DNA from: Cyanophora paradoxa
Taxonomy: Eukaryota > Glaucocystophyceae > Cyanophorales > Cyanophoraceae
Length of the DNA stretch: 64,000 nucleotides
Assembly (NCBI GenBank): GCA_004431415.1
Contig: QPMI01000228.1
Span: 32,502-96,501 of the forward strand
Direction: 5' to 3'
The notes under the pieces are model-generated. The model saw only the letters and a list, made by a program, of their open reading frames with translations. It did no database searches and was not told the DNA's origin. Made by a program: the position numbers and the translations under genes. Below, piece after piece: positions 35,572 to 46,880 of the stretch; position 1 is the stretch's first letter; each line of letters starts with the position of its first letter.

Positions 35572-38500
35572 CTACGAGAAAGGGAAGGATTGCGCCCGCG
35601 GCCGCGAGTCGGCCGCCTCCGGGCCGAGCCGTCCCCGCGGCGCCCCCGCCGCCTCGCGGTCGGGCCCGCTGGGGGCGGGGGCGGGCAAAGGGGCCGCCTC
35701 GAAGCGGGGGGCGGGGGCGGGGGGAGGCGGCCGCCGGGGCGGGGAGCGGGAGGGGCCGTGGCCCTGGCCCCGGCCGGGGTGCACGTTGGCGTGGGCGTGG
35801 AGCTCGCGGTGGCGGCGGAGGTAGCGGCGGAAGGCGGCAAGCAGCTCGGCGCGCATCGTGGCGCCCGCCGCCAGCAGCGGGCCCACCGAGGCGCGCAGGT
35901 GCTCGAGCAGCTGCTCGGGGGGCGGGTCCTGCAGGGAGATGCGGTGGCCGCGCCCGAGCTGCGAGCCGAGGGCGCGGGCGTAGTCGACGGCCTCCTCCTC
36001 CGTCATCGCCGCCTTCAGCTTGAGGCTCACCGTCGGCACCTGCCGCACGTGGTACTGGCCCCGAACCCCCGCCCTCAGCGACGCGACGCAAAGGAGGGGG
36101 CGGGGGCACCTCGGAGCCGCGCCAGGTGGCCCAGCCCTCGCGCAGCGTCCACCCCGGGCAGTAGAGCTCCGACGCCGCCATCATCCGCTTCCCTGCGCGG
36201 CGCCCCGTCGCGCGCGCCCGGGGAGGCGGGGCGGTTGCGCGGGGCGGGGCGGGGCGGGCCCTGATGGGAGTAGGGGTTGCGGAAGTAGCGCGTGTCGGGG
36301 TCCGCGCGGACCTGCGGGGCGGGGGAGAGCGGGCGTCAGGGCCCGAGGGGCGGGGGCGGGGGGCGGGGCGGGGGCGGGGCGGGGCGGGGACCTGCTTGAG
36401 GTCGAGGAGGAGGGCGTCGTCGGAGTCGAGGGGGCCGGGGGCGCCGGCGGGGCGGGGGCGGGGCTCGAGGGCGACGAGGAAGCGGTCGCGGCGGGTCTCG
36501 GAGACGCGGGAGGAGAGGAAGCCGGCCTCCGCCACCTCGTACCCCTCCAGCACGTGCAGCTCGTTCCGGTTCTTGAAGTACTCCCTCAGCACCCCCAGCA
36601 TCTCCCCGCTGCCCGCCAGCACCCTCAGCGCGGGAGCCGGGGGCGGGTGCGGGGGCGGGCGGGGGCGAGGGGCGGGATGCGGACTCGGTGGTGGGGATGG
36701 CGTGGGCGCGCATCTCGCGGGCCCAGTGGCGGTTGGCGGCGAGGTAGGCGCGGGTGGAGAGCTCGCGCGCCGGCAGCTCCACCGCCTTCAGCGCCCGCAT
36801 CTCCGCGTACGGCGCCCGCGGGCTGCCCCCCCTCACCTCAGCCCCCGCTGCGCTGCGCGGGGCGCGGCGGGGCGGACTTGGCGAAGGCGTGGGCGTAGGC
36901 GGCGAGGAAGGCGTCGAGGGCGGGGCGGGGGAGGAGCTTCTCGGCAGGGACGGCGAGGCGGAGGGAGAGGGAGAGCCAGGCGCGGAGGACGTCCCACGTG
37001 AACGGGCCGTACCGCGACCGGTCGAAGTCCGCCATCGCGCACCCCTGCGCCCCCGCCCCCCGCTCAGTCTTCGTGCACATGGCCCGGGGCGGGGGCGGGG
37101 GCGGGGCGGGGGCGGGGGCGGGCCTGGAGGGTGCGGGCGTAGTTGTCGACGTGGGGGTTGCCGTGGAGGAAGACGCGGGGCACGCGGCGGCAGTCGACGA
37201 GCTCCACGAAGCGCGCCTGCATCCGCAGCACCGCGTTCCGGAAGAAGAAGTCCAGGCCCCTGCGCGCCCCCACCCCGCTCGCCCCCGCGCCGCGCAGGGG
37301 CGGGGGGCGGGGCGGGGCCCGCGCCGGCTGCGGTGGGTGTAGTTGGCGGCGACGTGGGGGGGGTCGAGGGCGGGGTCCTTGTCGAAGAGGTTGGGCCCCG
37401 CCTCGCGCGCCGCCCCCGCCAGCAGCGGCTCCAGCGTGCGCAGCACGGCCTCGAGGGTGGCCTCGGGGGCCCCCTCGGCGGGCACGACGCGGAAGCGGTG
37501 CTTGCGGGCGAGCAGCAGGTACTCGTTGTTCACGGCGGTCTGGAAGAGCACGAAGTTCTCCATGGGGTCCCCGCTGAGCTGCAGGTCCAGCCCCGCCTCG
37601 TAGTAGTTCAGCCGCGCCACCGCCCCCGCCCCGGCCCCCGCCCCCGCCCCCGCCCCGGGGCTGTGCAGGCTCCCCTCGGGGCGGAAGGGCGAGGGGGCGC
37701 CGGCGCCTCGGGGGGCGGCCGGGGAGGGGAGGGCGTCGGCCGCCGCCGCGCCCGGCCCGAGGGCCTCCACGCCGGCGCCGAGGCCAAGCTCCCCTTCCCC
37801 CTCCCCCTCCCCCTCCTCCTCCTCGTCCTCGTCGGTGGCGTCGTTCTCGGGGCGGCCGTCCTCGGAGGCCGGCCCCGGGCGCGGGGCGGCGTGCCGCGCG
37901 AGCACCCGCCCGATCGCGGCCCGCACGGGGAGGCGGAAGAAGAGGACGGCGTCGGGCGGGATGGCGAAGCTGTAGAGCGACTCCAGCCAGGGCGCCGCCA
38001 TCCCCCGCACCTGCAGCAGGTCCCCGCCGCCTCGGCAGCCTTGGCCGGGGGCGCGGGGCGGGGGCGGGCGGGGGCGGGGAGGCGGGCCTTGTCGCGGGCG
38101 AGGGCGGTGTAGAAGTAGCGGTCGCAGAGGACGACCTTGCCCTCCTGCAGGGCCGGCCGGATCACCGACAGCGTCCGCTCCGCTAGGTCCGTCGCCTGCG
38201 CCGCGCCCGGCGCCGCGCCCCCTGAGCGCCGCCGCCGGCCGGCGGCTCGCGAGGGAGGGACCTGCATCATGGAGAAGGTGATGGGGGTGAGCTTCTTGGC
38301 GCGCTTCGCCTGCCGCGTCGCCTCGTGCAGCAGCGGCGACGAGTTCCACCGCGTCTCCACCACCCCGACTGCACCCCCGCCTCACTCAGCGGGGCGGAGG
38401 GGCGGGGGCCGGAGGGGGGCTGAGGGGCCGCACTGCCGCGCTCCTCGAGGGCGGCGCGGACGAGGGCGAGCTGCGTGCTCTTGCCCGAGCCGTCGAGCCC

Positions 38501-41352
38501 CTCGAACACGATCAGGCGCCCCGGGAAGCCCGTCACGCGGCTCTTCGTTGGGCCCCCCGCCCCGCCCCCCCGCCCCGCCCCCCGCCCCATCGCGGCCGCC
38601 CCGACGGCGACGAGGAGGGCGGCGGCGGCGGGGGCGGCGGCGAAGGCGGCGAGGCGCTGGGACGGGTCGAGGTCAGGCAGGGCGAGGGCGCCGGCGAGGA
38701 GCAGCTTGCCCGCCACCACCGCCCCCGCGCCCCGCAGCCGCGCCCCGCCGCCCCCGCCTCCCCCTCGGCGCCCCGCGCCGCGAGCTCGGCCTGCAGCGCG
38801 AGCCGCGCGGGGGCCGCCGTCGCCGCGAGGAGCGCTGCCGCGCCCAGCATGCCCCGAGCTGCGCCCAGAGCGGAACCGCCACGCTGCGCCCGGCGCGTCA
38901 GGCCGGCCGGCCCTCGCAATCGACAGCGCGGGGCAGGGCGGGCGGGGCGGGCGCACGGGAGGAAGCCGGCGAGGAGCGGCGTGGCGGCGGCGAAGGCGGC
39001 GAGGCCGGCGGCGGCGAGGGCGAGGAGGGCCGGCGGGCGAGGCGGCGCGCGAGGGGCGCGTGCGCGAAGGCGCCGAGGGCGGCGCCGGCGGCGAAGGCGG
39101 CGGCGAGCACGGCCGCGAGGTGCGCCTCCGCGAGCACCTGCGCCCCGCCCCGCCTCGTCTCGTCTCGCGCGGCGGCCCCGCGGGCGGGGCGGGGCGGGGG
39201 CGGGCGGGCGGGCGCGCCTGCGTGGCGAAGAGGGCGGCGAGGAGGGCGCCCAGGCGCGGCGCCTCGAGGCAGCACGCCGCCGCCGCCGCCACCGCCCCCG
39301 GCCCCCCGGAGCCGGCGGCGACGGCGGGGCGGCGGGGGCGGCCCAGGGGCGCGCCGCCGCCGCCGCGAGGGCCTCGCCCCGGCAGACGGGCGAGGGGCGG
39401 GGCTCGGGCGCGGAAGCCCCCTCCTCGAGATCGGGGGCCCGCGGGGGTCGCCGGCGGGCTCGCGTCCGTCAGCCGCGGCGTCGAGCCGGGCTGCGGCGTC
39501 GGTGCCGGGGCGAGGCGAACGCCGGAGACCAACCGAGGGGCTGCCGCGCGGGTGAGAAGCCGAGGGCGGGCCGGGGCGGGGCGGGGCGGGCGGGCGCGAG
39601 GGCGCGAGGGGGGCGCACGGCGGGGCGGACGGCGGCGAGGGCGGCGGCGGCGGCGAGGAGGGGGGCCGGGGGCAGGAGGGGGGCGAGGAGCGGGGCGGCC
39701 AGGAGCAGCGGGGCGAGGGCGAGGAGGGCGCAGGCCTCGGCCAGGGGGCGCCACGGGCCCGGGGCGGCCTCGGGGAGCCCCGCGGCGGCGAGGGCGGCGA
39801 GGCGGAGGGTCTCGCCGGCGCCCCGCGCGAGGCCCTCCAGCAGCACCAGGCCGCCCGCCGGCGCGAGCAGCCGCCCGGGCTCCTCCCTCCAGCCCCGCCT
39901 GCCCGAGAGGGCGACGAGGGCAGCGAGGGCGGCCTGCGCGGCGGCGCGCACGAGGAGGGAGGCGGCGAGGAGGGCCCGCGCCCCCGCCCGCCCGTAGAGG
40001 CGGCCCCCGAGCACGCTGCCGGCCGCCGCCGCGGCGGAGGCGGCGGCCGAGAGGGCGGCGGCGGCGGGGGCCGGCGCGAGGGCGAGGAGGAGGAGCGTGG
40101 CGACGACCGCGAAGGCGCTGCTCGAGAGGCTGCACGCGAGACAGTCAAGCGGGAGGCGGCGGGAGCAGGCGGGGCGGGGCGGGCGGACGCGGAGGCGAGG
40201 GGGGCAAGGAGGAGGGGGGCGAGGGCGCGGGGCGGGGCGTGGGCGGGGGCGGGGGCTGGGGTGCCGGGGAGGCGCATGTGGGCGAGCTCCTGGCCGGCCT
40301 CCTTGCCGTGCTGCTCCAGCGCCTCGCTCAGGATCTCCTCCACGAGGCTCGCCCCGCCGGCCCCCTCCTCGCCGGCGGGGGCGACCATCTCGAGCTTGCG
40401 CTTCATCTGCTGCAGCTTGGAGAGGAGCTGGTCGAGGGTGCGCGACGTGTAGAAGGGCTGCCCCTCCAGCCGCCCCCGCACGAAGCGCGCGCGCGTGACC
40501 CGCCCCGTGCGCTTGTCGTGCTTCTTCAGGATCTTGTTGACGGCCGTGTAGTTGAGGAGCACGAACTGCTCGAGGAGGACGAGCTGCCGCCCCGCCTCCA
40601 CCAGCTCCTGCCGCGCCGCCCCCAGCTGCCCCGCCCTCCCCGCCTCCCCCCGCCCCGCCGCCCGCCGGATGCGCGCCCCCTGCGCCCCGCCGGCCTCAGC
40701 CGGGGGCGGCGGGCGGGGGGCGGACGGGGGGCACGAGGAGGGGCTCCCGCGGGTCGTCCCCCCCCGGGGCCTCCCCCGCGGCGAACTCGTCGAAGAGGGC
40801 CTCCACCCTGCCCGGCCCCCGGCCCCCGTCAGACCGGCCGCCTCCCCGCGGCGCGCGCAGGCGGGGCGGGCGGCGGGCGCGCATCGAGTCGAGGAAGAGG
40901 ACGCGGGCCTTGGACTCCTCCTCCTTCGCCCGGAAGAAGCGGTTGATCTTCTCCACCTCACCCTCCAGCATCTGCGCCCCGCCCGAGTCGGCCCCCGCGC
41001 CCCGCCCGCTCCGCGCCGGGGCCCCCGGACCGTGAAGAACTGGGCCTCCTCCTTGTCGGGGTCCGGCTTCCCCGGCGGCAGCGGCGCTGCGCAGGCCCCA
41101 GTCAGGAGCGCGGCGCGAGCGGTCGCTCCCGCCGGCCGCACCGCGGATCGCCTTGATGCATTTGATCTGTGGCGCAGCGCGTGAGGGGCCGGGGAGGAGC
41201 TGCGGGCGGCGCGGACCTGGCGCTTCAGCTCCTGCCGGCGTCGCGTGAGAGGGTGAGACGAAATTCGGAGCGGCGGAGCGGACCTTGTAGTTCAAGTAGT
41301 GCGCACGCCACTCGGGCACCGCCGACGAGGCGAGCGTCTTGGTAAATTTCAT
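35572..41352 (-). CDS. SPX - MFS-like - thymidylate kinase - DUF2252 candidate fusion protein
   Basis: The N-terminus from ATG 41352 is an SPX domain (MKFTKTLASSAVPEWRAHYL, then ELKRQ on a microexon, IKCIKAI, VEKINRFFRAKEEESKARVL, LLNYTAVNKILKKHDKRTGR), which binds inositol pyrophosphates as a phosphate sensor. Hydrophobic exons from 40140 to 38570 follow; LGGRLYGRAGARALLAASLL resembles MFS motif A, as in SPX-MFS vacuolar phosphate transporters. The last helix is followed about 28 residues later, in the same frame, by LIVFEGLDGSGKSTQLALV, a dTMP-kinase P-loop, then ETRWNSSPLLHEATRQAKRA, LCDRYFYTALARDKA and YYEAGLDLQLSGDP (lid), with an acidic low-complexity insert. The rest matches DUF2252 (FLHGNPHVDNY, MADFDRSRYGPFTWDVLRAW, HVLEGYEVAEAGF, YHVRQVPTVSLKLK). 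Stop TAG 35572-35574. Separate adjacent genes (SPX-MFS and TMK-DUF2252) remain possible, but only about 84 bp would be left between them. Confidence 0.7.
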
Positions 41353-42077
41353 TCGAAGATGCGGCTGCGAAGACGCGAGCGCCTAGAGGATGCCTCGAAA
41401 TTCAAGGACCAGGAAGTCTTCAGCACGCTCGTGAGCCCCGAAGTCGCAGGGCGCGTGATCGGCGCGTACAAGTACCACAAACGTCGCGCGTACACAACTG
41501 CCTCAGCGCTCTCCGCCGCGCTCCCAGCCGCTGCGGTTCTCGCGTAGATTCGCCTGGTGACACCAGCACAACTCGCTGCCTATCTTGCTGACCGATGCGC
41601 GACTCGCTTCTGATCGTCTGATCGATTGTTGAGCTAGCGCATTGTTCGTCCGATCGATTGTTCAGTGATGTTGGGCCCGGCGGCTGATGCGGCGCGTGGA
41701 TGCGGCGCGCGCGTCCTGCCTTACGGTACGAAAATGCGCCGTCTGGGTAGGTCGGAGACGAGCTATGGCCCGCCGCATACAGCCCCAGACAAGTTGCCAG
41801 CCGCTGCCAGGGGTACAGTCCGATACGGATCGACGGCTGAAGGCCGCGAAATCCGACTGCTGCAGCGCAGTCTGACGCAGAATGTCGCAGGCAGCCGTGC
41901 GGCCGATAAATGTGAAGGTAGGGAAACCCTGCGAGCGGACCTGCGATAGCTAAGCCGCGCCCCAGGCCCTCGTGGCGAAGATGCGCGCGTGCAAGTGCGT
42001 GAAGGGCCTCGGCGGAGAGCCTGAGGTCCCTCTCGTTCCGTTTGTGAATTCTTTCCTCCCTTTCCTCGCCTGAACCG
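41206..42077. repeat. Duplicated segment A, copy 1 (872 bp)
   Basis: No mismatch was noticed by eye against 46009-46880 (offset 4803, same orientation, no indel). It covers the SPX microexon, SPX exon 1, its upstream region and what is probably the GLTP promoter and first exon. It therefore appears to be the original SPX-GLTP divergent intergenic region. Confidence 0.9.
41217..41231 (-). other. 15-nt microexon in the SPX domain
   Basis: Five codons, ELKRQ, between two canonical GT-AG introns (41232-41283 and 41167-41216). The flanking exons end HYLNYK and begin IKCIKAI, and the joined HYLNYKELKRQIKCI matches the SPX consensus. Confidence 0.82.
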
Positions 42078-42112
42078 GGACCGTTCCGTTTGTGAATTCT
42101 TTCCTCCCTTTC

Positions 42113-43164
42113 CATTCTTCGAAAATACGAAGGCGGCCACGGCCTGCTGCGACTACTCACTCAGTCGCCAGCAGGTCGGGCTAATCGGACGGAGCCTCCA
42201 GCTCCGCTTGAACGCGTACGCAACCCGTTCATTTCCGTGCCTTACCTCTGGTACTGAGAATCTCGCAGGCCGCGGCCGAGCGGAAATCTCCGCTGGGTTA
42301 GTGGTGGGTCACAGCCTCGGCGCAGCGCGCGCGGCCGCCCCCCGCCGCGCGCGCAGCGCCTCGGCTGTCTCTTTCTCGCGCGAAAGAATAGCCTTCTCGG
42401 CGTTGTTTGTTTTTTAAAATACAATCATGTACCCAACTTGCAAGGTCCAAATTGCAACACGCATAACAGCGTACCCCCCTGGGGTCTCCTCCCCCGGGTC
42501 CTATAAAAGTCACGTACCCTGCTGCAAAAAGCACATTCGCCGCGTTTGAACTTCGATTCCGTGCGCCCAGACGCCGACACCTCGCCGCCCGCGCCGTCGC
42601 TCAAGTCTTACGACCGCACAGAACGATGCGAAATGCCCCGCCTATCGACAACGCCCTGGGCGGCGGCAAGCCCCTCCACGTCAATCGTTCGCCCACCGCC
42701 GCGGTTCGGGCTTCTTTCCTTCTTTTCCGACACTGCCGACTCGCTTTTCAGAGTCCTGCCTCGTTCCCTGCTGGAATCGTTGTCTTGGCCTCCCGATCAA
42801 ATTGCTGTCGGGCAGCGCCTTTAGCTCCTCACCGCGGCCACGCCCGGTGAGTGCAGCTCCTGCATCGCGCAGGCAAAAGCCTCTAGGCTAAACTCTGTCC
42901 AAATCCAGAGATCTAAATCCCGCTGAAGACGGCTCCGCTCAAATCACTGAGACTCGTCACGGAGCAGAAACAGAGCCAAGAGGCAGCGCGCGAGCGCACG
43001 TACCTCTCTCTGTACGGGAACTGACGTACGACAGCGCCCGCGAGGTGCGCGCATTCTTCTGCGCCTCGAGAACGGGGGACGCCGCCGCTTCTTGAACGGA
43101 AGCACGCCTAGCGCCTCCGCCACACCCGCGAGGGATCTAAATCCCTCGCTTCTATCCTACCGCG
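42113..43164. repeat. Duplicated segment B, copy 1 (about 1.05 kb)
   Basis: Matches 44961-46011 in the same orientation with one visible difference, a run of six versus five C near 42340. It contains CCTATAAAAGTCACG (TATA-like, about 42503) and a 92-codon frame that I do not regard as proven coding. The ends are CATTCTTCG and TACCGCG, not TG...CA. Confidence 0.9.
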
Positions 43165-44960
43165 CGCCATACATGAGACGAGCGACTGCGAGCCTGACGG
43201 GCAGGGACTACCCTCAGGCGATGAGCTCTCCTCGACATCTCCGGTGGCACTGTCCACGCGCGTAGGCGTCCCGAAGACTTCGTCTTCGGTCGAATAAGGT
43301 GTTCTTCCGTTCCATTCCCGTGGACTTCGTCCTCGGTCGATTCTGCACCTCAATCTAATCTTTACCGCGTTCAGCCTCTGGCTCTTCGATTCTGAACTTC
43401 CGTGACGAGCAATCTATTCAAAACAAAGCCGCTTCAACCTCAACGTTTAACTCTGCGCTCTCGCGCTTCCCAACCATTACATCGACTGGTGGCGGCGCAT
43501 CGTCCTGCCAGCTCATGATCACTTGCCCATGCTCATCTGCAAGCTCCAACGATAACATCTCCCCCGGCCCGGCATCAGCCGCGAAGCTCAAGCAGGATCG
43601 GCCTCCACCGCCGCGTCAGCCACGTTCATCGTGTGCCTGCCCGCCCTCGCCCGAAACTTCACGTTCTAACCGGCCTGCAGCTGTCCTTTGAGTAGCTCCA
43701 TCAAATGCAGCAAAGCAGGGCGCCCTCCGCGCGCCAACACCAAGGACACAGCGTGTCCGGCAGCGCCCGCGATCCTCGAATCGTGCGTGCGTGCTTCTAA
43801 AACTGCGATCTTTCCGAGGTCTTAAGGACTGCCGCTGCTCCGCGCCGCAGAAGCGTCCAGAACGGCGCGGCTCTAACGATTGACCTCCACGCCCTGCATC
43901 GGCGCCGCGATCCTGGGATCGTACGCTGCGATCTTGCTGACCGTCGGTCTCTCTCTAAGCTCAGAATCTGCTCCTCCTCGCAGAAGCGTCCATGACGGGG
44001 TTCTTGCAGCTGCAGCTCGTGGCTCTTACGCCCACCCAGCGCGTGCGTGCTCTGCGCTCTTGCTCTTCCCGAGCTAGATTCCTGATCTTTCTCTGCCCAC
44101 AGAACAGCAGCTACATGCTCGCTTACCAGGTACGCGCCTCCAACCGCGCTTTCGGCGCTCGCGAACTGATTCCCGGGTGGCGCAGCACCCGAGCTGAAGC
44201 TCATCCCCCACACGAGCACATTCCTTTCATCTTCCTTTTTGGAAGGCTTCTCCTTGTCTCTCTCTCCGCCTCCGCGGTGCACCTCGCTTCAGCTCACTCC
44301 GAGTCAATCTCTGAGTCGGCTCACTTCTTACATGCGCACTTGCATGCTCCTGCAGGCCACGCTCTCTTCATCTACAGAGCTTTACTCTTCTCTTTGCCGT
44401 CCTGGCGTCGGCCCTCGATCTGATGCGCATCGGACCGGCTCATTCCAGTAGCGCGTGCGCATGCGTGCTCTGCGCTCTTGCTCTTCCCGAGCTAGATTCC
44501 TGATCTTTCTCTGCCCGCAGAACAGCAGCTATATGCTCGCTTACCAGGTACGCGCCTCCAGACACGCTTTCGGCGCTCGCCAACTGATTCCCGGGTGGCG
44601 CAGCAACCGAGCTGAAGCTCATCCCCCACACGAGCACATTCCTTTCATCTTGCTTCTCCTTGTCTCTCTCTCCACCTCCGCGGTGCACCTCGCTTCAGCT
44701 CACTCCGAGTCAATCTCTGAGTCGGCTCACTTCTTGCATGCGCACTTGCATGCTCCTGCAGGCCACGCTCTCTTCATCTTCAGAGCTTTACTCTTCTCTT
44801 TGCCGTCCTGGCGTCGGCCCTCGATCTGATGCACATCGGATCTGCCCATTCCAACAGTGCTCGGCGCCAGCCTTCGCCCTGGGTTCGCCCTCCCCGTGCA
44901 CGCCTTCCAAACCCTGTAACAGATCTAGACATTGCGTCAGCGCTAGCCGCATTCTTGCCG
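43165..44960. other. Unique spacer between the two B copies, with an internal duplication
   Basis: No protein of known family. It contains a tandem duplication of about 400 bp (see 44044-44864). Open frames here are short and differ between the duplicated halves. Lower GC than neighbouring genes. Confidence 0.5.
44044..44864. repeat. Diverged tandem duplication, period about 418 bp
   Basis: 44044-44449 and 44462-44864 share most bases, including TGCGTGCTCTGCGCTCTTGC, GAGCTAGATTCCTGATCTTT and GCATGCTCCTGCAGGCCACG. There are several substitutions and a deletion of about 15 bp in the second copy (the TTTTTGGAAGGC stretch). It is clearly older than the A and B duplications. Confidence 0.85.
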
Positions 44961-46011
44961 CATTCTTCGAAAATACGAAGGCGGCCACGGCCTGCTGCGA
45001 CTACTCACTCAGTCGCCAGCAGGTCGGGCTAATCGGACGGAGCCTCCAGCTCCGCTTGAACGCGTACGCAACCCGTTCATTTCCGTGCCTTACCTCTGGT
45101 ACTGAGAATCTCGCAGGCCGCGGCCGAGCGGAAATCTCCGCTGGGTTAGTGGTGGGTCACAGCCTCGGCGCAGCGCGCGCGGCCGCCCCCGCCGCGCGCG
45201 CAGCGCCTCGGCTGTCTCTTTCTCGCGCGAAAGAATAGCCTTCTCGGCGTTGTTTGTTTTTTAAAATACAATCATGTACCCAACTTGCAAGGTCCAAATT
45301 GCAACACGCATAACAGCGTACCCCCCTGGGGTCTCCTCCCCCGGGTCCTATAAAAGTCACGTACCCTGCTGCAAAAAGCACATTCGCCGCGTTTGAACTT
45401 CGATTCCGTGCGCCCAGACGCCGACACCTCGCCGCCCGCGCCGTCGCTCAAGTCTTACGACCGCACAGAACGATGCGAAATGCCCCGCCTATCGACAACG
45501 CCCTGGGCGGCGGCAAGCCCCTCCACGTCAATCGTTCGCCCACCGCCGCGGTTCGGGCTTCTTTCCTTCTTTTCCGACACTGCCGACTCGCTTTTCAGAG
45601 TCCTGCCTCGTTCCCTGCTGGAATCGTTGTCTTGGCCTCCCGATCAAATTGCTGTCGGGCAGCGCCTTTAGCTCCTCACCGCGGCCACGCCCGGTGAGTG
45701 CAGCTCCTGCATCGCGCAGGCAAAAGCCTCTAGGCTAAACTCTGTCCAAATCCAGAGATCTAAATCCCGCTGAAGACGGCTCCGCTCAAATCACTGAGAC
45801 TCGTCACGGAGCAGAAACAGAGCCAAGAGGCAGCGCGCGAGCGCACGTACCTCTCTCTGTACGGGAACTGACGTACGACAGCGCCCGCGAGGTGCGCGCA
45901 TTCTTCTGCGCCTCGAGAACGGGGGACGCCGCCGCTTCTTGAACGGAAGCACGCCTAGCGCCTCCGCCACACCCGCGAGGGATCTAAATCCCTCGCTTCT
46001 ATCCTACCGCG
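44961..46011. repeat. Duplicated segment B, copy 2
   Basis: Copy of 42113-43164. It abuts segment A copy 2, and the last three bases (GCG, 46009-46011) are shared by both, a microhomology junction. Confidence 0.9.
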
Positions 46012-46880
46012 GCGCGGACCTGGCGCTTCAGCTCCTGCCGGCGTCGCGTGAGAGGGTGAGACGAAATTCGGAGCGGCGGAGCGGACCTTGTAGTTCAAGT
46101 AGTGCGCACGCCACTCGGGCACCGCCGACGAGGCGAGCGTCTTGGTAAATTTCATTCGAAGATGCGGCTGCGAAGACGCGAGCGCCTAGAGGATGCCTCG
46201 AAATTCAAGGACCAGGAAGTCTTCAGCACGCTCGTGAGCCCCGAAGTCGCAGGGCGCGTGATCGGCGCGTACAAGTACCACAAACGTCGCGCGTACACAA
46301 CTGCCTCAGCGCTCTCCGCCGCGCTCCCAGCCGCTGCGGTTCTCGCGTAGATTCGCCTGGTGACACCAGCACAACTCGCTGCCTATCTTGCTGACCGATG
46401 CGCGACTCGCTTCTGATCGTCTGATCGATTGTTGAGCTAGCGCATTGTTCGTCCGATCGATTGTTCAGTGATGTTGGGCCCGGCGGCTGATGCGGCGCGT
46501 GGATGCGGCGCGCGCGTCCTGCCTTACGGTACGAAAATGCGCCGTCTGGGTAGGTCGGAGACGAGCTATGGCCCGCCGCATACAGCCCCAGACAAGTTGC
46601 CAGCCGCTGCCAGGGGTACAGTCCGATACGGATCGACGGCTGAAGGCCGCGAAATCCGACTGCTGCAGCGCAGTCTGACGCAGAATGTCGCAGGCAGCCG
46701 TGCGGCCGATAAATGTGAAGGTAGGGAAACCCTGCGAGCGGACCTGCGATAGCTAAGCCGCGCCCCAGGCCCTCGTGGCGAAGATGCGCGCGTGCAAGTG
46801 CGTGAAGGGCCTCGGCGGAGAGCCTGAGGTCCCTCTCGTTCCGTTTGTGAATTCTTTCCTCCCTTTCCTCGCCTGAACCG
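46009..46880. repeat. Duplicated segment A, copy 2 (872 bp)
   Basis: Copy of 41206-42077. It diverges from copy 1 exactly at the base after CCTGAACCG, where this copy runs on into the GLTP gene. Confidence 0.9.
46087..46155 (-). pseudogene. Orphan copy of SPX exon 1
   Basis: Encodes MKFTKTLASSAVPEWRAHYL...K like 41284-41352, followed by the same intron and microexon, but the sequence downstream is segment B rather than SPX exon 3. It cannot make an SPX protein unless spliced over 5 kb to the original gene. Confidence 0.75.

Noticed and set aside
42546-42824. 92-codon ORF repeated in both B copies
   Set aside because: The two are identical only because the whole segment is duplicated. There is no family signature, and a second overlapping frame is equally open.
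42113-46011. LTR retrotransposon with B copies as LTRs
   Set aside because: B has a TATA-like site and direct orientation, but lacks TG...CA ends, a primer-binding site, a polypurine tract and any gag/pol sequence inside. The flanking A duplication is far too long for a target-site duplication.
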